64,000 nucleotides of DNA from Oryza sativa Japonica Group (GCF_034140825.1 NC_089035.1:36491501-36555500); one strand, 5' to 3'; counted from the stretch's first letter, positions 33,753 through 50,595 are shown. Made by a program: numbers and translations. Notes: a model not told the origin generated them from the sequence alone.

Positions 33753-34242
33753 TCAAAACAATGTGTGTTTACTCATCTGGATTCTATATGATGCTGCAAA
33801 TATAGTCAGTAGCACTTCACCTGCTGGATCACGCAGTACAACGTTATTTACTGCATACACGATAAATGTTGTAGAATTACTTGATTTTTTTGTATCTTGG
33901 TGAGACAGAACAGAATTAGTTAATTATTTGTCCACATTGTGAATCTTAGTAAGTCTTGTGAGAAGTATAGGTTTGTATATCAGGAGCTGTTATTGGTTTC
34001 AAATTTTCATCTAGCTCCTAATTGTAATACGAATATTTGATTCAAGTGAAATATATTCAGACGAGTTCGCTTTTTTGCTCTTCAGTTCAATCATGTTCCT
34101 TAGTTCACTAATGTTCAACTGCCAATCTATTGTAGTACAGCAAGCTTAACATAGTACAGTACTTTAGTCTTGACACCTGTGAGCATTCTCATCTTAATTT
34201 ACATCATATGGTATGCATCTCTGCAAGCTCTCCTCTTCTACT
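33753..34242. other. Intergenic between convergent UXS and dirigent genes
   Basis: About 490 bp that must contain the 3' ends of two convergent genes. AT-rich, with no gene or repeat recognised. Confidence 0.4.
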
Positions 34243-34875
34243 CTACTTCAAATGCACTCTGAAACTAAGAACTGAGTTCGAGCTGACATTTCTGCCAGCT
34301 TTATGTGCGTCAGCTGCTCTGACAACGGCGAAACCGGTGGCGCCGTCGTACCGTCCTGTCCCTCCGACCACCGCGATGTGAGACTCTTCCTGGTCGTCGC
34401 GATGGACCCCGAAGAACCTGATGCTATCCTCCTCGCCGTCGCCGGAAAACAAGGCCGTCACTGCCACAATACGGCTATCGTCGTCATCCTCCAGGCCGGT
34501 GACGAGAACTCCCTGAAGCTTCCCAGCCAGTGGCATCCCGAACTCTTTCTTGCCGTGGAACCTCTCGTCGACGACGGCCGCCGCGCCGGGCTGGAGCGCT
34601 CCCGGCCGCGTCAAGACGCGCAGCCAGCCGCCGGAGTGGTGGCCGATTGGGCCGTGGCCGGCGAAGACGGGGTGTTGCGACGAAGGAACGCCGGCAGCTT
34701 CTGCCGGCGTGGCTACGGTGGTGTAGAGCGTCATGGTCTGGTCGGAGCCATGGGAGGGGAGCGTGGGTTTGTTGCTCGCCGGCCGGCGGCCGGCTGCCGT
34801 GTGTACCGTGGTCAGCAGGAGCGCGAGTGCAACGCAGGATTGGGCGAGGATGCGACGACGAGTTTGTGCTTGCAT
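34243..34875 (-). CDS. Dirigent-domain protein, secreted
   Basis: An intronless 210-aa protein. Residues 1-29 form a signal peptide (ILAQSCVALALLLTTVHTAAG). The dirigent beta-barrel follows, with QTMTLYTTVATP, the conserved GxxxVxDERF-type block (AAVVDERFHGKKEFG), GLEDDDDSRIVAVTALFSG, SIRFFGVHRDD and the AVVGGTGRYDGATGFA motif that closes the barrel. Dirigent proteins are apoplastic and steer phenoxy-radical coupling in lignan or lignin synthesis; many family members have unknown substrates. An in-frame ATG lies 39 codons upstream (34992). I prefer the inner one because it places the signal peptide at the N-terminus. Confidence 0.87.
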   Translation of the reverse strand: MQAQTRRRILAQSCVALALLLTTVHTAAGRRPASNKPTLPSHGSDQTMTLYTTVATPAEAAGVPSSQHPVFAGHGPIGHHSGGWLRVLTRPGALQPGAAAVVDERFHGKKEFGMPLAGKLQGVLVTGLEDDDDSRIVAVTALFSGDGEEDSIRFFGVHRDDQEESHIAVVGGTGRYDGATGFAVVRAADAHKAGRNVSSNSVLSFRVHLK

Positions 34876-35287
34876 CTCGGCGCGCAGTTTTGACTCGTAG
34901 ACGAGGCTTGGGAGTTTGGAGGTGTGGTTTTTTTGTGAGGTGTGCTTGTTTAAGCTGTCAAAATTAAGGTTTAGGTAATCAAGAGGCGACATGGAGTTGG
35001 TCTTATGCTAAACTGCTCCACTTTGGATCTCAACGACTCCCACTCAACAGTCAACACAATAACACGACCAGTCTGTAGTAGTAGCACGTAGTAGAAGCAT
35101 GAAATGATCTGCTGTGCAAAAGCGTGCGGGTGTTTGCTCTCCTGTCCGGGGCAATGTCGATCATTAGTTCTTTATCACATAATCTCCGCTTCTGTAGACA
35201 ATTTACGTAAACTAAATAATACGCATTCAGTGATGGTTTGCGTACAATTCAGACTAAATTTTATTCTGGCCCCACTGTGCAGCGACT

Positions 35288-36458
35288 AGTGATAAAACCC
35301 CGAATTTTTTATTCATAGTAATTAATGATCCTTAAATTAAATAAATAAATCTCAGATTAAATTTGTGAAAATAGGATGGACGCGGTTCCCTATAGCGTCT
35401 AGACTTGGACACACTTTCGAAGAGCGTCCAAAGGTGGACGCTGTTCTGGGCGGCGTCCAACCTGGTGCACCTCATCCTGCTCGGTTCGGATGCTCTTCGG
35501 TGCTCTCCACAACCATTTGCCACGGCACGCGAAGAAACGCCATCACCGGCTTCCCTCTCCTCGGGCCCAATGTTTGGATTGGTGATCGATCTTGATAAAT
35601 TTGTTTGCAGGTTGGAAAAACCGGCCGCTAATGATGTGTTATGGATGCCTTGGTCATTCAATATATCAAAACTATCCGAAAACTAGACATTGCTATTTAT
35701 TTTGTAAAATTATTTGTGTGCTCAAGGTCTGTACTTACAGTGCTCTACTTTCAAATATTAGTGAATTCCATTCATACCACTATCTAGTTAATTGTCACAA
35801 TCTGCTAAAAAATACTGCTGTAACATTTGATTGGATTGAAAGGATATCGCTTCATTTTTTATGTGGTCAGAACTTATTGTATTCTGATATGTGGTGATAT
35901 CATTTGAATATTTTTTTGAATCGTCTGAGCCAACACAATTGCTGAACCCGTAGCATATATGTATTCTTCTGTGCAGCCTTCTAGACGCTAATAGGAGTAA
36001 CAAGCTAGAGCAAATGATTGCATCACATTGACAAAATTGATAACGTATACAGTCTGTTAGAGAAAGGGATGAAGGCAAAGCTATTTGCACTTCAATAGCT
36101 AAATACAGGGGCGCAGAAAATAATTAAGGACACAAAACGTCAATCGCCGATCTTTTTTTCAGTGATAGGTGAATGGAGAGGAAACTCACTGACTTCTAGT
36201 AGCCAACAGCGTAGACTTCGGCACCCAGAGACCCCAAATACGCGATCCATTTTGGCTGGACACATGACGCATGCGAACCAGGTTATGGACGTTTTTACAA
36301 GCAACATCCCGACCTGGACGCACATAGCTACAGCGTCCAATCCTGGACGCTAGAGTCAAGAGCGTCCTTCCTATATAGTAAATCCCATCCCATAATTACT
36401 AAATATTTAATTTAGGCATAACTAATTATCACAAATAAAAAAATCGGGATAAAACCTC
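35288..36458. repeat. Foldback element rich in GGACGC/GCGTCC motifs
   Basis: The left end has CCCCGAATTTTTTATTCATAG and ATTAATGATCCTTAAATTAA. The right end (complement) has CCCGATTTTTTTATTTGTG and TTAGTTATGCCTAAATTAA, an imperfect inverted pair of about 60 bp. Just inside both ends lie clusters of GGACGC and GCGTCC (35374-35460 and 36285-36370), again inverted. The middle is AT-rich without a gene. A non-autonomous DNA element (Mutator-like) is the best guess. Its right end lies only about 110 bp before the RuvB-like 1 start codon, so it probably supplies part of that promoter or leader. Confidence 0.5.
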
Positions 36459-36568
36459 TTCAGCTGCGCTCTGCCCCGCAGCGCTCCCCGCCGTTCCCAA
36501 ATTTGTTGCGGCGGGAGAGGGTCGGAGAGACAAGCAGCGGCGGCGGCGGCGCGTGCTCGGCGGCGGCG

Positions 36569-41567
<4,999 letters not shown>

Positions 41568-42906
41568 GATCTCTTGCTGTACGACGATGTATTTGTCCTT
41601 AGTCATTCCGCTGGATCTCTGATAACTTGGTACTAAAGTGCGAAGACTTCTTTAGGGCACTGGATTGATTTATGCGGAAATGTAGAATCCGAACTCTGTA
41701 CTCCCGCCAACCTCTAGAGGAAAACTTGATTTCGGCATATTGCTTGTTCACATTACTCCTTGCTGAGTAGATTGCATATGAATTATCGTGTATTTTGGTT
41801 TCCCATGCTAATTAGTTCCAGATTCCGTTTGTCATCTGTCGATTTTTTTCATTAACCAGCTGCTTATCATCTTATTCTTTGAAATGTGGTTGGTATTATA
41901 CTCCCTATTTGATTGGGTTTATCCAAAATTTTTCCGCGGCGATGCGAAGGCATCTTTGCGCCTCATCTGCGTTGAGGTTTTGAGGACGTGTTTTATGCAG
42001 AGGGGCACATCGGTGCGTCCGTTCCAGCGTCGCTGTTTGCTGGCCCCTGCTTTTTCTTCCGTATAATAATGACATTTCCATGTCGATTCTTGATCATTCC
42101 TACATTCATTGAATCGTAGAGCGAAATGCCCTGAAATTTGTCAATAGACGATATAGATATATTTTGCTAATTTCTGACCATCACTATACCGCTAGAGATT
42201 ACTAGGCAGCACTCGGCTACTGGAGGCTTAGCCTCACGTATTGCCGTGGTTCAGTCAGATCACGGCGAAAACAACGTCGTCGAAGCCCCAAGAGGGAAAT
42301 GACGCACGCCATGACACCAATTCACCCTGCAACGCGACACCCTGCCCGATCGGCATCACACAGGCTGCACACGTACGCCTTGTTGCTCGCGCACGGCCCT
42401 GCCAAAATTAACTTTTGTGGTCATCAGGTCAAGTGGTTGCTCATCAACGCCAAAATTCCGGCAGAAACGTACCTGCGACGTTCCAGGTGCACTGCACCTC
42501 GCTGGCAGTCGCAGCATTGCACTCGAGACCGCGAGGCGCGCGTCTTAGCTGGTGAATCCATCGAGAACCTGTGATCCACATTTGATCGGTTTTTGCGAGC
42601 TGTGATGCTCGCCATCTTCCGTTGTGGATAGGGGGAGCTCGAAATATCTCACACAGTAGGTGACAAGTCCTCTTTGCTCTTTAGTCGCCGTCGATATATA
42701 TTTTTCTCGCCGCGGCGACACATTTTATGTGGCGTTCCGTCGAGCATAGTAGATGGGCCATGCTTTGCATGATTTGGCCATTTGTAGCTTTTCGTGTCAC
42801 GGATTCGATGATTATTGCATCTGCGCCCGGTGATCGAGGAAGCTAGGGAGGTTGGTCTCTTTTGTCTTTAGTTTTTCTGATCGATGGGGAATCGAAGAGA
42901 GAGGTA

Positions 42907-43100
42907 CTATCCAAATTCATTTTTTACCTGTTTCATATAACCAATATAAAACCAAAATATTACAATACCTCTACTTTATCAAATCTCAATACAATTATTC
43001 TTCACTTTATTTATTCACAATACAATTATTTTCTACTTTCACAAACTCCGATGCAATGATTACTTTAAAAATAAATTTATTTTGAAATAAACGAAAGGAG
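42907..43100. mobile_element. Stowaway-like MITE, second copy of the 4.0-kb family
   Basis: CAAATCTCAATACAATTATT, CAAACTCCGATGCAATGATT and the right end AAATAAACGAAAGGAG match the left half of the element at 3979-4170 at most positions. Worn ends, non-coding. Confidence 0.55.
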
Positions 43101-44339
43101 TTAATTTTACTATGGAACAGAGGAAATATTTCGCTATTGGTCCGTTTGATACTCCCTCCGTCTCATTTTAAGTGCAACCATCAGTTTTTGCACCCAACTT
43201 TTATTGTTCATTTTGTTTAATTTTTTATAATTAATATTTTTATTATTATGAGATGATAAAACATAAATAGTACTTTTCTCGTGACTTATATTTTTAATTT
43301 TTTAAAAAAAGTTTCGAATAAGACGGACGATCAAAATTGGGCTCGGAAAATTATGGCTGAATCAAGACAGACAAAACGGGTACCAATTTGATCGCACCGT
43401 GCCGGTACACTGTATCGGTATGGGCGTGGGCCGCCGGATGGCCGGCCGATCAATTCGTACTACGATGCAATTTGGGCAGCCAATGGATGGAGGACACGTG
43501 GCTCACGATCTCACTGACAAGCTAGATGAAGACTAGCACGCACGGCTGACCTGGCGCACTCCCATATTCCGGGAGCAGCTTAACCTTAAATCTCGGCCAC
43601 ATTTGGCCCAAATTTTCCGGAGAGTTGTATAATCAAATCGTGGACAATTAATTATCAACAGTGCGTGCTACAGTGTTTATATGTGTGTGCTCGATTTGCA
43701 CCTCATATATACTACATATTACTATTATAGATATCGATGCATAGTGGCATACGCTACAGTAGTACAGTGTATGATGTGATGAGTATTTGTGATTTTTATA
43801 TAGATTTACTGAATGTTACGGTATTGCCATCTTCGACAGGTGAATGATTGCAATACTTACCGTAATTCCGGTTTTGTTAGGAAATTCAGCGAAGCGCAAC
43901 CAAATTGTGCTTATTCTATTCCTCTTTAGTGGGTAAACGATGAAGAATTTTAGTACGTAGACAGTATACTCCTACCTGTAAGTTGGTACGACATAGCTGT
44001 CCCCAAAGCTGTTCATCTACGTTTTCTCTCTTGAAATGGAGACTATCAGCAGGAGTTGTACCGGGCTTGGTCACGTACGGATTAGTAGCAATGAAGAAGC
44101 TATATGTTTCCTCAATTTTTTAATACATGATGTCGTTAACTTTTTAAGATACGTTTGACCATTTATTTTATTAAAAAATATAAAATTATCATTTATTTTT
44201 TATGATTTGATTTATCGTTAAATATTCTAAAGCCTAACTTAAATTATTTTATATTTGCACAAAAAAGTTTGAATAAGACAAATGGTCAAACGTTTGTCAA
44301 AAAAGTCACGGTGTCATATATTAAAAACAAAGATATTAT

Positions 44340-45110
44340 ATGGTTATTGCGTAAATGCTCAACGCCGGGCGACCGGCGCGGGGGGAGCCGGATCGGGCGC
44401 TTCCCCCTCCTCACGCGCAATGTCTCCTCCTGGCCCCACCATGTATCTCCACCATATATTCCATTGCAACAAATCATCCACATATTTTGGAAACCCTCTA
44501 TTAAGGGAATTTGGTTTATTTTTTGTTCCACCAAAAATGTTTCATATAGTGCACTCACAATGTTTCACTATGTATAGATCTAATGTTGCAGTGAACTAAA
44601 ATACTCCATTGCAACAAATCACCCACATATTTTGGGAACCCTCTATTAAGAGAATTTGTTTTATAATTTGTTCCACAAAAAATGTTTTACCTAGTGCACT
44701 CATAATGTTTCACTATGTATAGATCTAATGTTGCAGTGAACTGAAACATACTTTTACTATTTGCTGAAATATTGTTTTTATATAAGGTGAAACAACATCC
44801 GATTTAAACAAGTGAAATATTTTCGATCTACTTAGTGAAACAATTCCGATATACCTGGTGGAACATCGTGCAACATTTAAAAATAATTCAATAATAAGCT
44901 AAATTTTTTTCATCAGAATACACATGGTCTTGTTTTGAAGATTTAATTGCAACAAATTTAATGGTGCAATCGGGTCATGATTTGGATAAATAATTTAAGA
45001 GAAAAATAAATTTAAAATAGTTTTGTACGCATGCGTGACGCTGACGTCATGGCCCAATTTTAACCCCCTCCCAGTCCCATCGGGCGTCCGAACCGGAGTC
45101 GCTTCTTGAT
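44340..45110. repeat. Non-autonomous element with internal 145-bp tandem duplication
   Basis: GC-rich ends (GGAGCCGGATCGGGCGCTTCC on the left, CATCGGGCGTCCGAACCGGA on the right) are partly inverted copies. Inside, the unit starting CCATTGCAACAAATCA at 44461-44605 is repeated at 44606-44749 with about 10% differences. It is followed by several GTGAAACA-type motifs. No gene. A DNA transposon relic is likely; the superfamily is not determined. Confidence 0.5.
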
Positions 45111-45689
45111 TATTAGTATATGCAGCTTGTTAATTTGATGCTACTAGGTCACTACTATTTTGGTACTATCTCATCCTGCAGTGTACACGTTAGCTACATC
45201 CACTGTTTGAACCGGAAGATACATCGGTGATAGTCATGCATGTCTATGTACGTATGCCTATTGATCACGGTGAATTCCAATTCCAATGTACTTCTGGCTA
45301 GCAAGTCACCATCCACATGCATCGGACGGCCTGAAATTAACGAGCGTGCATAATTAATTACCTCGCGAACTGACCGTCAGGGAGCGAGATCAAAATCAGG
45401 CCACATAGAAAAGCAGGGGACTGGGTAAGGTGAGTGCGGCGGGTGGGCCCGGCAAAATCCCCCGCCACCGCCTCTCCGCGAATGGGGAGGCGGCACCCAC
45501 GTGAGCAAGCCCCACATGCTGACATGTCCCCACTCGATCGTCGATCCCCCCCTATTTCTACCTCCTCCACCCCGCTGCTTGTCACGCTCTCGTTGGTCGA
45601 TCACTCCATCGATCCATCGATCGATCGCTAGCTACTCGCCGTCGTCGACCGGTCGATCCGCCATTAGCGAGCTGCAAGGCTCTCTCGCT

Positions 45690-45696
45690 TATAAAT
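45690..45696 (+). promoter_or_regulatory. Putative TATA box
   Basis: TATAAAT about 95 bp upstream of the ATG of the small plant-specific gene, in a GATC-rich stretch. Position suits a short 5' UTR; assignment by motif only. Confidence 0.4.
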
Positions 45697-45786
45697 CTTC
45701 CGAGTAGGCAAGCCTCAATCGATCCGAGAGTTTGGTCGTTGATCGAGCTGATCGATCGACCGGTGAGTGGTGCGTGGTGTGCGGCC

Positions 45787-46573
45787 ATGGACGACGGCGG
45801 CGGCGGCGGCGGCGGCGACTCGTCGCCGGCTTCGTACATCAGATTGGTACGTCTATTGTGGCGTCTCTATTAGTACGGCGTACGTGGTCTGCTAGCTTGA
45901 TCTGGATTGTGGCCTGCGAGATGCATGTATGCCTCATTCTGATGAATGTATAGATGTATGCTGATTAATTTGCACGCAGGTGCAGCATCTGATCGAGAAG
46001 TGCATCTGCTACAACATGAACAAGGAGGAATGCATGGAGACGCTGGAGAAGCACGCCAACATCAAGCCCGTCATCACCTCCACCGGTAATTCGCTATTTA
46101 TAGCTTCACGCCACATTTGCATAAATGGCTAAACATGTTTAGTACCTTTCTTTTTAAGTACTATTTACCTAGGAGTTTATTACTTGCATTGCAACTGTGC
46201 GGTGCATATGCACATGCAGAAGCTGTGGCTTTCATCAATTAATGCATTACATTGTGCACGCTGCATGCGTTTAGTTAATTTGTTTGGCCATCGGAGAAAA
46301 ACTCCCATGTCTCTTTTTTTCCCCTTGAAATACGAATATAAGATGAATACTCCGTATTCTATATGACGATATCTGCTCATTCGTCGAGAATTTTTCAATA
46401 TTTTTTCTTGATTATGCTGTCTGTGAGCAGTGTGGAAGGAGCTTGAGAAGGAGAACAGCGAGTTCTTCGCCACGTACAAGAAGGGCCAAGGAGAGGAACC
46501 AGCGGAGAGCAAGAGCAGTAGTTCTTCACAGGAAGCTGCTGGTTCCAAGAGATCAGGCGGAGACGACGACTAG
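45787..46573 (+). CDS. Small plant-specific protein with TIGR01589-type domain
   Basis: Three exons: 45787-45846, 45980-46085 and 46431-46573, GT-AG borders, 102 aa. An acidic Gly run opens the protein. The conserved block then spans the three exons: ASYIRLVQHLIEKCICYNM, NKEECMETLEKHANIKPVIT and STVWKELEKENSEFFATY. The tail is Ser/Glu-rich and ends GGDDD. This block is the uncharacterised plant domain TIGR01589. Members are small soluble proteins of unknown role, and I cannot add a function. The Cys residues around CICYNMNKEEC are conserved in the family as I recall it. The start is fixed by the short leader and by the lack of another upstream in-frame ATG. Confidence 0.85.
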
Positions 46574-47586
46574 GTGCATGCATGGCACCCACGAGAGAGG
46601 GGGCTACTTGTACAGTAGGATATCCATCAAGTCGTAGTACCTCGTACTGTCTTACATCTAGCTGTTCATAGTACATAGCGTATAGTAGTAATGTAGCCGT
46701 TATTATGTACGTTTTGCCCCGAAAATAATTAAGATTCGGATTCGCAGCTAGCCATCGTCTAGTTCAGCCGGTGGTGTTGCATGCATCCGGAAGATGACGT
46801 ACGTGTGTACACATATATTCACATTCGAGTGCCTAGCTACCTTGTTGCTGTCAGTAAAAAGATCGATGGATCTCTCTCGGTCGATTTTTTAAGTAAATGA
46901 CGCCGTTATTTATTTCACATTCATCTTATTCAAAATATTTATACATATACGTAGGATATATCATGCTTAAGTATTTTTAAATGATAAAATAAATTACAAT
47001 AAAGTAAGTAATAATTATCAAAATTTTCTAAATAAAAGAAATAGTTAAACGTGTGTTCAAAAATTAAGGGAGTTATCAAGGTACACAAAGATCAATTTGG
47101 TACTACTCCCTCCGTTTCAGGTTATAATATGTTTTTGATTTTGGTTAAAGTTAAACTGCTTCAAGTTTGACTAAGTTTATAGACAAATATAATACCAAAT
47201 TAGTTTTATTAAATTAATAATTAAATATATTTTTATAATAAATTTTGGCATGGTTTATATATATTGTAGGTAAAAGATGCAGTCCATGTATGTATAATTT
47301 CCTGGACGAGGAGTTGTGCTTCTCCCAAAGGCCTTGATGCAAACGTAAGGTGAAATTGTGCGCGTCGTCAGAGTACAGGCGATCTGGCTGGGTTTTTTTT
47401 CTCTCCTCCGGATCGTACACACCGCGCGCATTATTATTGGCGTACGTACTCGATCGACCGCGAGCGCGACACGCACGGGCGAGCGATCGTCGTCAGCCAC
47501 TTGGGAGTTGTACCGAGGGGGAGCGAGAGCGAGAGCGAGACGCGTGCCGCGTTGGCCACACAACACAGGTATACGCAGGTACATTA
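46574..47586. other. Intergenic with Stowaway-like remnants
   Basis: A Stowaway-like end (CTCCCTCCGTTTCAGGTTAT) lies at about 47106-47270, and a degenerate relative at about 46890-47060. The GC-rich 47300-47560 stretch has frames on both strands but no recognisable product. Confidence 0.4.
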
Positions 47587-47810
47587 GTAGCAGACTATAA
47601 AACAACTATAAACATATTTCGACAAAGATAAAATAGTATAGAGAAAAACAGCGGGCTACAGAATTACTATAGTACGGACTTCAAAATATATGTGTGTATG
47701 ACAGGTAGGATCATGTATTAATTATGTAGCATATTTTTATAAGTAACTATTGTATGAATTGACTATAGATGATTTAAAGTCAGTAGATGGGTATACTATT
47801 AAATTTGCTC
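47587..47810. mobile_element. Tourist-like MITE, relative of the 2.1-kb copy
   Basis: The right end ACTATTAAATTTGCTC followed by TTA, and TTA before the left end, match the family at 2115-2356. Shared internal motifs are CTATAGATGATTTAAAG (complement CTTCAAATCATCTATAG) and TACTATAGTACGG-like blocks. The left end is worn. Confidence 0.6.
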
Positions 47811-47819
47811 TTAATACTA

Positions 47820-48012
47820 CTCCCTCCGTCTCATAATATAAGAGATTTTGTCATTTTGCTAGCACTGTTTGATTACTCGTCTTAAAGTACTTTGGATAAT
47901 AAAGTAAGTCACAAATAAAATAAATAATAATTCTAAAAATTTTAAAATAAAATGAATGATAAAACAGTACAAGTAAAATATTAAAATTCTTTATTTTAGG
48001 AGATAGAAGGAG
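47820..48012. mobile_element. Stowaway MITE with TA target duplication
   Basis: Terminal inverted repeats CTCCCTCCGTCTCATAATAT and TTTATTTTAGGAGATAGAAGGAG (the latter with mismatches), flanked by TA. 193 bp, AT-rich, sits 9 bp from the preceding Tourist-like element. Confidence 0.8.
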
Positions 48013-48415
48013 TAGCTAGTAGTACTACTATAGCTACTGGACCGCGCGTGGAGTCGCCATGGGGTCGAGGACACACGTGCGTCGAGAGAGTGGCGAAGCA
48101 GCGCAAGCTAGCAGTAGCTAGGTCGTGTATAGCGCGCGTGTGTGGACGTACGTGCGCGCGCGCGGTGATCGATTGGTGGCCGCCGGTTTGGTGTAGACGT
48201 GCAAGTCTACGTACGTACTGTTGCGTGCTAGTGCCGTCGGCTGCGGTGCACCACACGTACGCGTATGCGTACGTACGCGCTGTGGTGTTTGTTTTGTCAG
48301 GCCCTACCGCGTATCGGTAGGAAGGTAGGTCGATTGGTCGATCTGTCGGCCGCGCGCGACGTTTTGACGTGCGTGCTTCACATGCTTATACGTATTTCCT
48401 CTGTTTTAAAATGTA

Positions 48416-48674
48416 CTCCCTCTGTCCCATAATATAAGAGATTTTGATATTTTGTTTGTACTATTTGACCACTCGTTTTATTAAAAAAATTGTATAAATA
48501 TAGAAAACGAAAAGTTATGCTCTACAAATATAGAAAACGAAAAGTTATGCTTAAAATACATTGGATAATAAAGTAAGCCAAAAAAATAATAATTCCAAAA
48601 ATTTTTAAATAAGACGAATGGTCAAACAGTGCAAGCAAAATATCAAAATCCCTTATATTAGGGGACGAAGGGAG
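48416..48674. mobile_element. Stowaway MITE with TA target duplication and internal repeat
   Basis: Ends CTCCCTCTGTCCCATAATAT and ATATTAGGGGACGAAGGGAG, flanked by TA. Same family as the copy 400 bp to the left. Inside, a 30-bp unit with TATAGAAAACGAAAAGTTAT occurs twice in tandem (48496-48555). Confidence 0.85.
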
Positions 48675-48914
48675 TAAGTATTTTTTAGGTTGACACGAGT
48701 ATAAAGAAAGTGGATGGGTATGGTTGGAGAAATAAAGTAAATGAAAGATAATGATTGTGATTGGTTGAGAGGAGGAGGTAGACGAAAAAATAGCTTTATT
48801 TTGGGACAAGATATTGTGCTAGAAATAGCTATATTTTGAGATGGATCGATGTAGTACTAAAAAGGACCTAAGGTAGGAGTACTCCGTACATTTGCAACAT
48901 TTTCTGCTTGATTA

Positions 48915-49112
48915 AGACCCTGTTTGGGAGCTTAGCAGGCTTCTCCTAAAATCTACAGCTCTCCAAGAAAAAATATCCAGATTTTAATCTAGATTCTAAA
49001 AATTTGTAGTTGTAGAATCATGAAAGTGAACCCAAATACAAATCGGAAATCATAGTTTTTCAAAATTCTCATCAGCTGCTTCCTGTCATAATGTTAGGCT
49101 TCCAAATAGACC
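48915..49112. mobile_element. MITE, ends GACCCTGTTTGGGAGCTT / TCCAAATAGACC
   Basis: About 200 bp with inverted ends GTTTGGGAGC and CTTCCAAATA, and internal complementary blocks (CTAGATTCTAAAAATTTGTAG). Typical of widespread grass MITEs; class not certain. Confidence 0.6.
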
Positions 49113-50221
49113 TTATTTCCACTAGGACTGATCTATCAGCCCATCAGCGTACGGACTAATGATGTGAGTGTTTTAACCTGGTTGTTAGGATTCCAATCCA
49201 TATCATAGTTTACAAGTGGTCAAGTGCTTGTGCAAATAAGTCTGGAGCTACTTAAGCTTCTATGTGTTCTTGTGTATAGCAATCGTGATCAACCTTTTGC
49301 CCAGTGTGCCCTAGGCAACTTATATACCGCCCAAGCATAATTAACCGTGTCCTAAAAAAAAGCATAATTAATCGTTTTGGGGCTAGACATGCATCATCGT
49401 ATGCTCTGTAGCTATTGTCATGCACTCATGCCATTTATCACACCGTTATTATTTCTTACCACACTGTATTATCTCAGGTTTAACTATGCCTCCCCTCGAC
49501 ATAATGCGTCAGTTGAAGGGAGGTGTAACTGCAATGTAATTATATGTAACTCGTTATGAAACAAACATGAAAAGGTAGGTGACTAGTAGGCTTCCATCTC
49601 CATGAGATCCCTAGGTCTATTCCCACTTCACGCATGTGGTGTGAAATTCTTTTATCCATGCCCTAGCACAAATCTTAACACTCATCTGATGACCCACCCC
49701 GAAAGTTTCTGTAAAAAAAATTCTGGCGATAGTTTTATAACAAATCCGTTTATCTTTACGGCGCTCTTCAACCATGCACGGTTTAAAGATCTGTGGCGGA
49801 ACCATGCACAGATGCATTCGACCCTGAAAGTGAACAATCCGATTAATGATAGATTGCCCCCCCCCCCCCCCCCCCCTCTTTTCAATTAAAAAAAGTAGTA
49901 GGACTATACAGGCTTTTTAATGCAACACTTAGGTAGGAGTACTGGGCTAAGGGCCTAAGGCCAGGCCATCTGATGTAAGAAACTGGCCATCTATTCATTC
50001 CGGCCCAGCGTACGTGCTTACGTTTTTCCTACTGTTCTTGCGGAAATGCGTGTCTTCAACGATATTTGCTGCAAGATAAGTGCGTTAATGATCAAGAATA
50101 AGTCCACTACGGATTAGAGAGATTTATTACAGTAAACGCGATATTATTGATTTATTGGTACAAGGAGAAAGAGACAATCGATGATATATATGAACATATA
50201 TAAGGGCGATATCGGAGTAGA
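49113..50221. other. Intergenic, no gene seen
   Basis: AT-rich sequence with a poly-C run at about 49857-49877. No recognisable coding region or paired repeats. Confidence 0.4.
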
Positions 50222-50539
50222 TCAAGGAGTAGATGTCAAGGCGGCGGCTGCTGCTGCTGCCTCCCTGTTCGCCGACTTGGGCTTAGGCGGCGGCACAACC
50301 GGGAGGCGGTGGCCGTGAGGCGGCGAAGGTGGGAATGGTTCCGTCGGGACGGGCATGAACGGCAGCTTACTCTTGTCCGTCGCCGTGGCCGTGGCCGTCG
50401 TTGCCGGAGCAGCAGAAGACGAAGCTACGGCCTGCAGCTGCAGGGAGGAGATGCTTGGCAGCGGCAGCAGCAGCAGCACTGTTGCCGCCACGGCCACTGC
50501 AAGGCCTCGTCCGAATCCGTGGCCACGGCACCCTGCCAT
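50222..50539 (-). CDS. Small secreted or membrane-anchored Pro-rich protein, unknown family
   Basis: A 105-aa open frame starting MAGCRGHGFGRG. A strong hydrophobic segment (about 13-35, LAVAVAATVLLLLPLPSIS) reads as a signal peptide. An Ala/Thr/Ser-rich region follows, then a Pro-rich stretch (KLPFMPVPTEPFPPSPPHG, then HRLPVVPPPKPK), and the end is Ala-rich. The layout resembles plant peptide-hormone precursors or small cell-wall proteins, but I recognise no known motif. Support for a real gene: a TATAAATG box about 60 bp upstream, the signal peptide right at the ATG and a clean stop. Against: low-complexity composition and no homologue that I can name. Confidence 0.5.
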   Translation of the reverse strand: MAGCRGHGFGRGLAVAVAATVLLLLPLPSISSLQLQAVASSSAAPATTATATATDKSKLPFMPVPTEPFPPSPPHGHRLPVVPPPKPKSANREAAAAAAALTSTP

Positions 50540-50595
50540 CTCGATCGAATCCAACAAAATCAACAATATGAGATCAAGTAATTCCCCTCTCGTTC

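Larger units (their letters stand above)
41568..45786. other. Repeat-rich intergenic region
   Basis: Includes a MITE copy at 42907-43100, a half Stowaway-like end at about 43151-43330 (CTCCCTCCGTCTCATTTTAA), a degenerate Stowaway-like stretch at about 44100-44330, and the element at 44340-45110. The leader of the next gene occupies the last 100 bp. No gene was recognised; short frames at 42.3 kb and 45.4 kb lack any domain. Confidence 0.45.
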
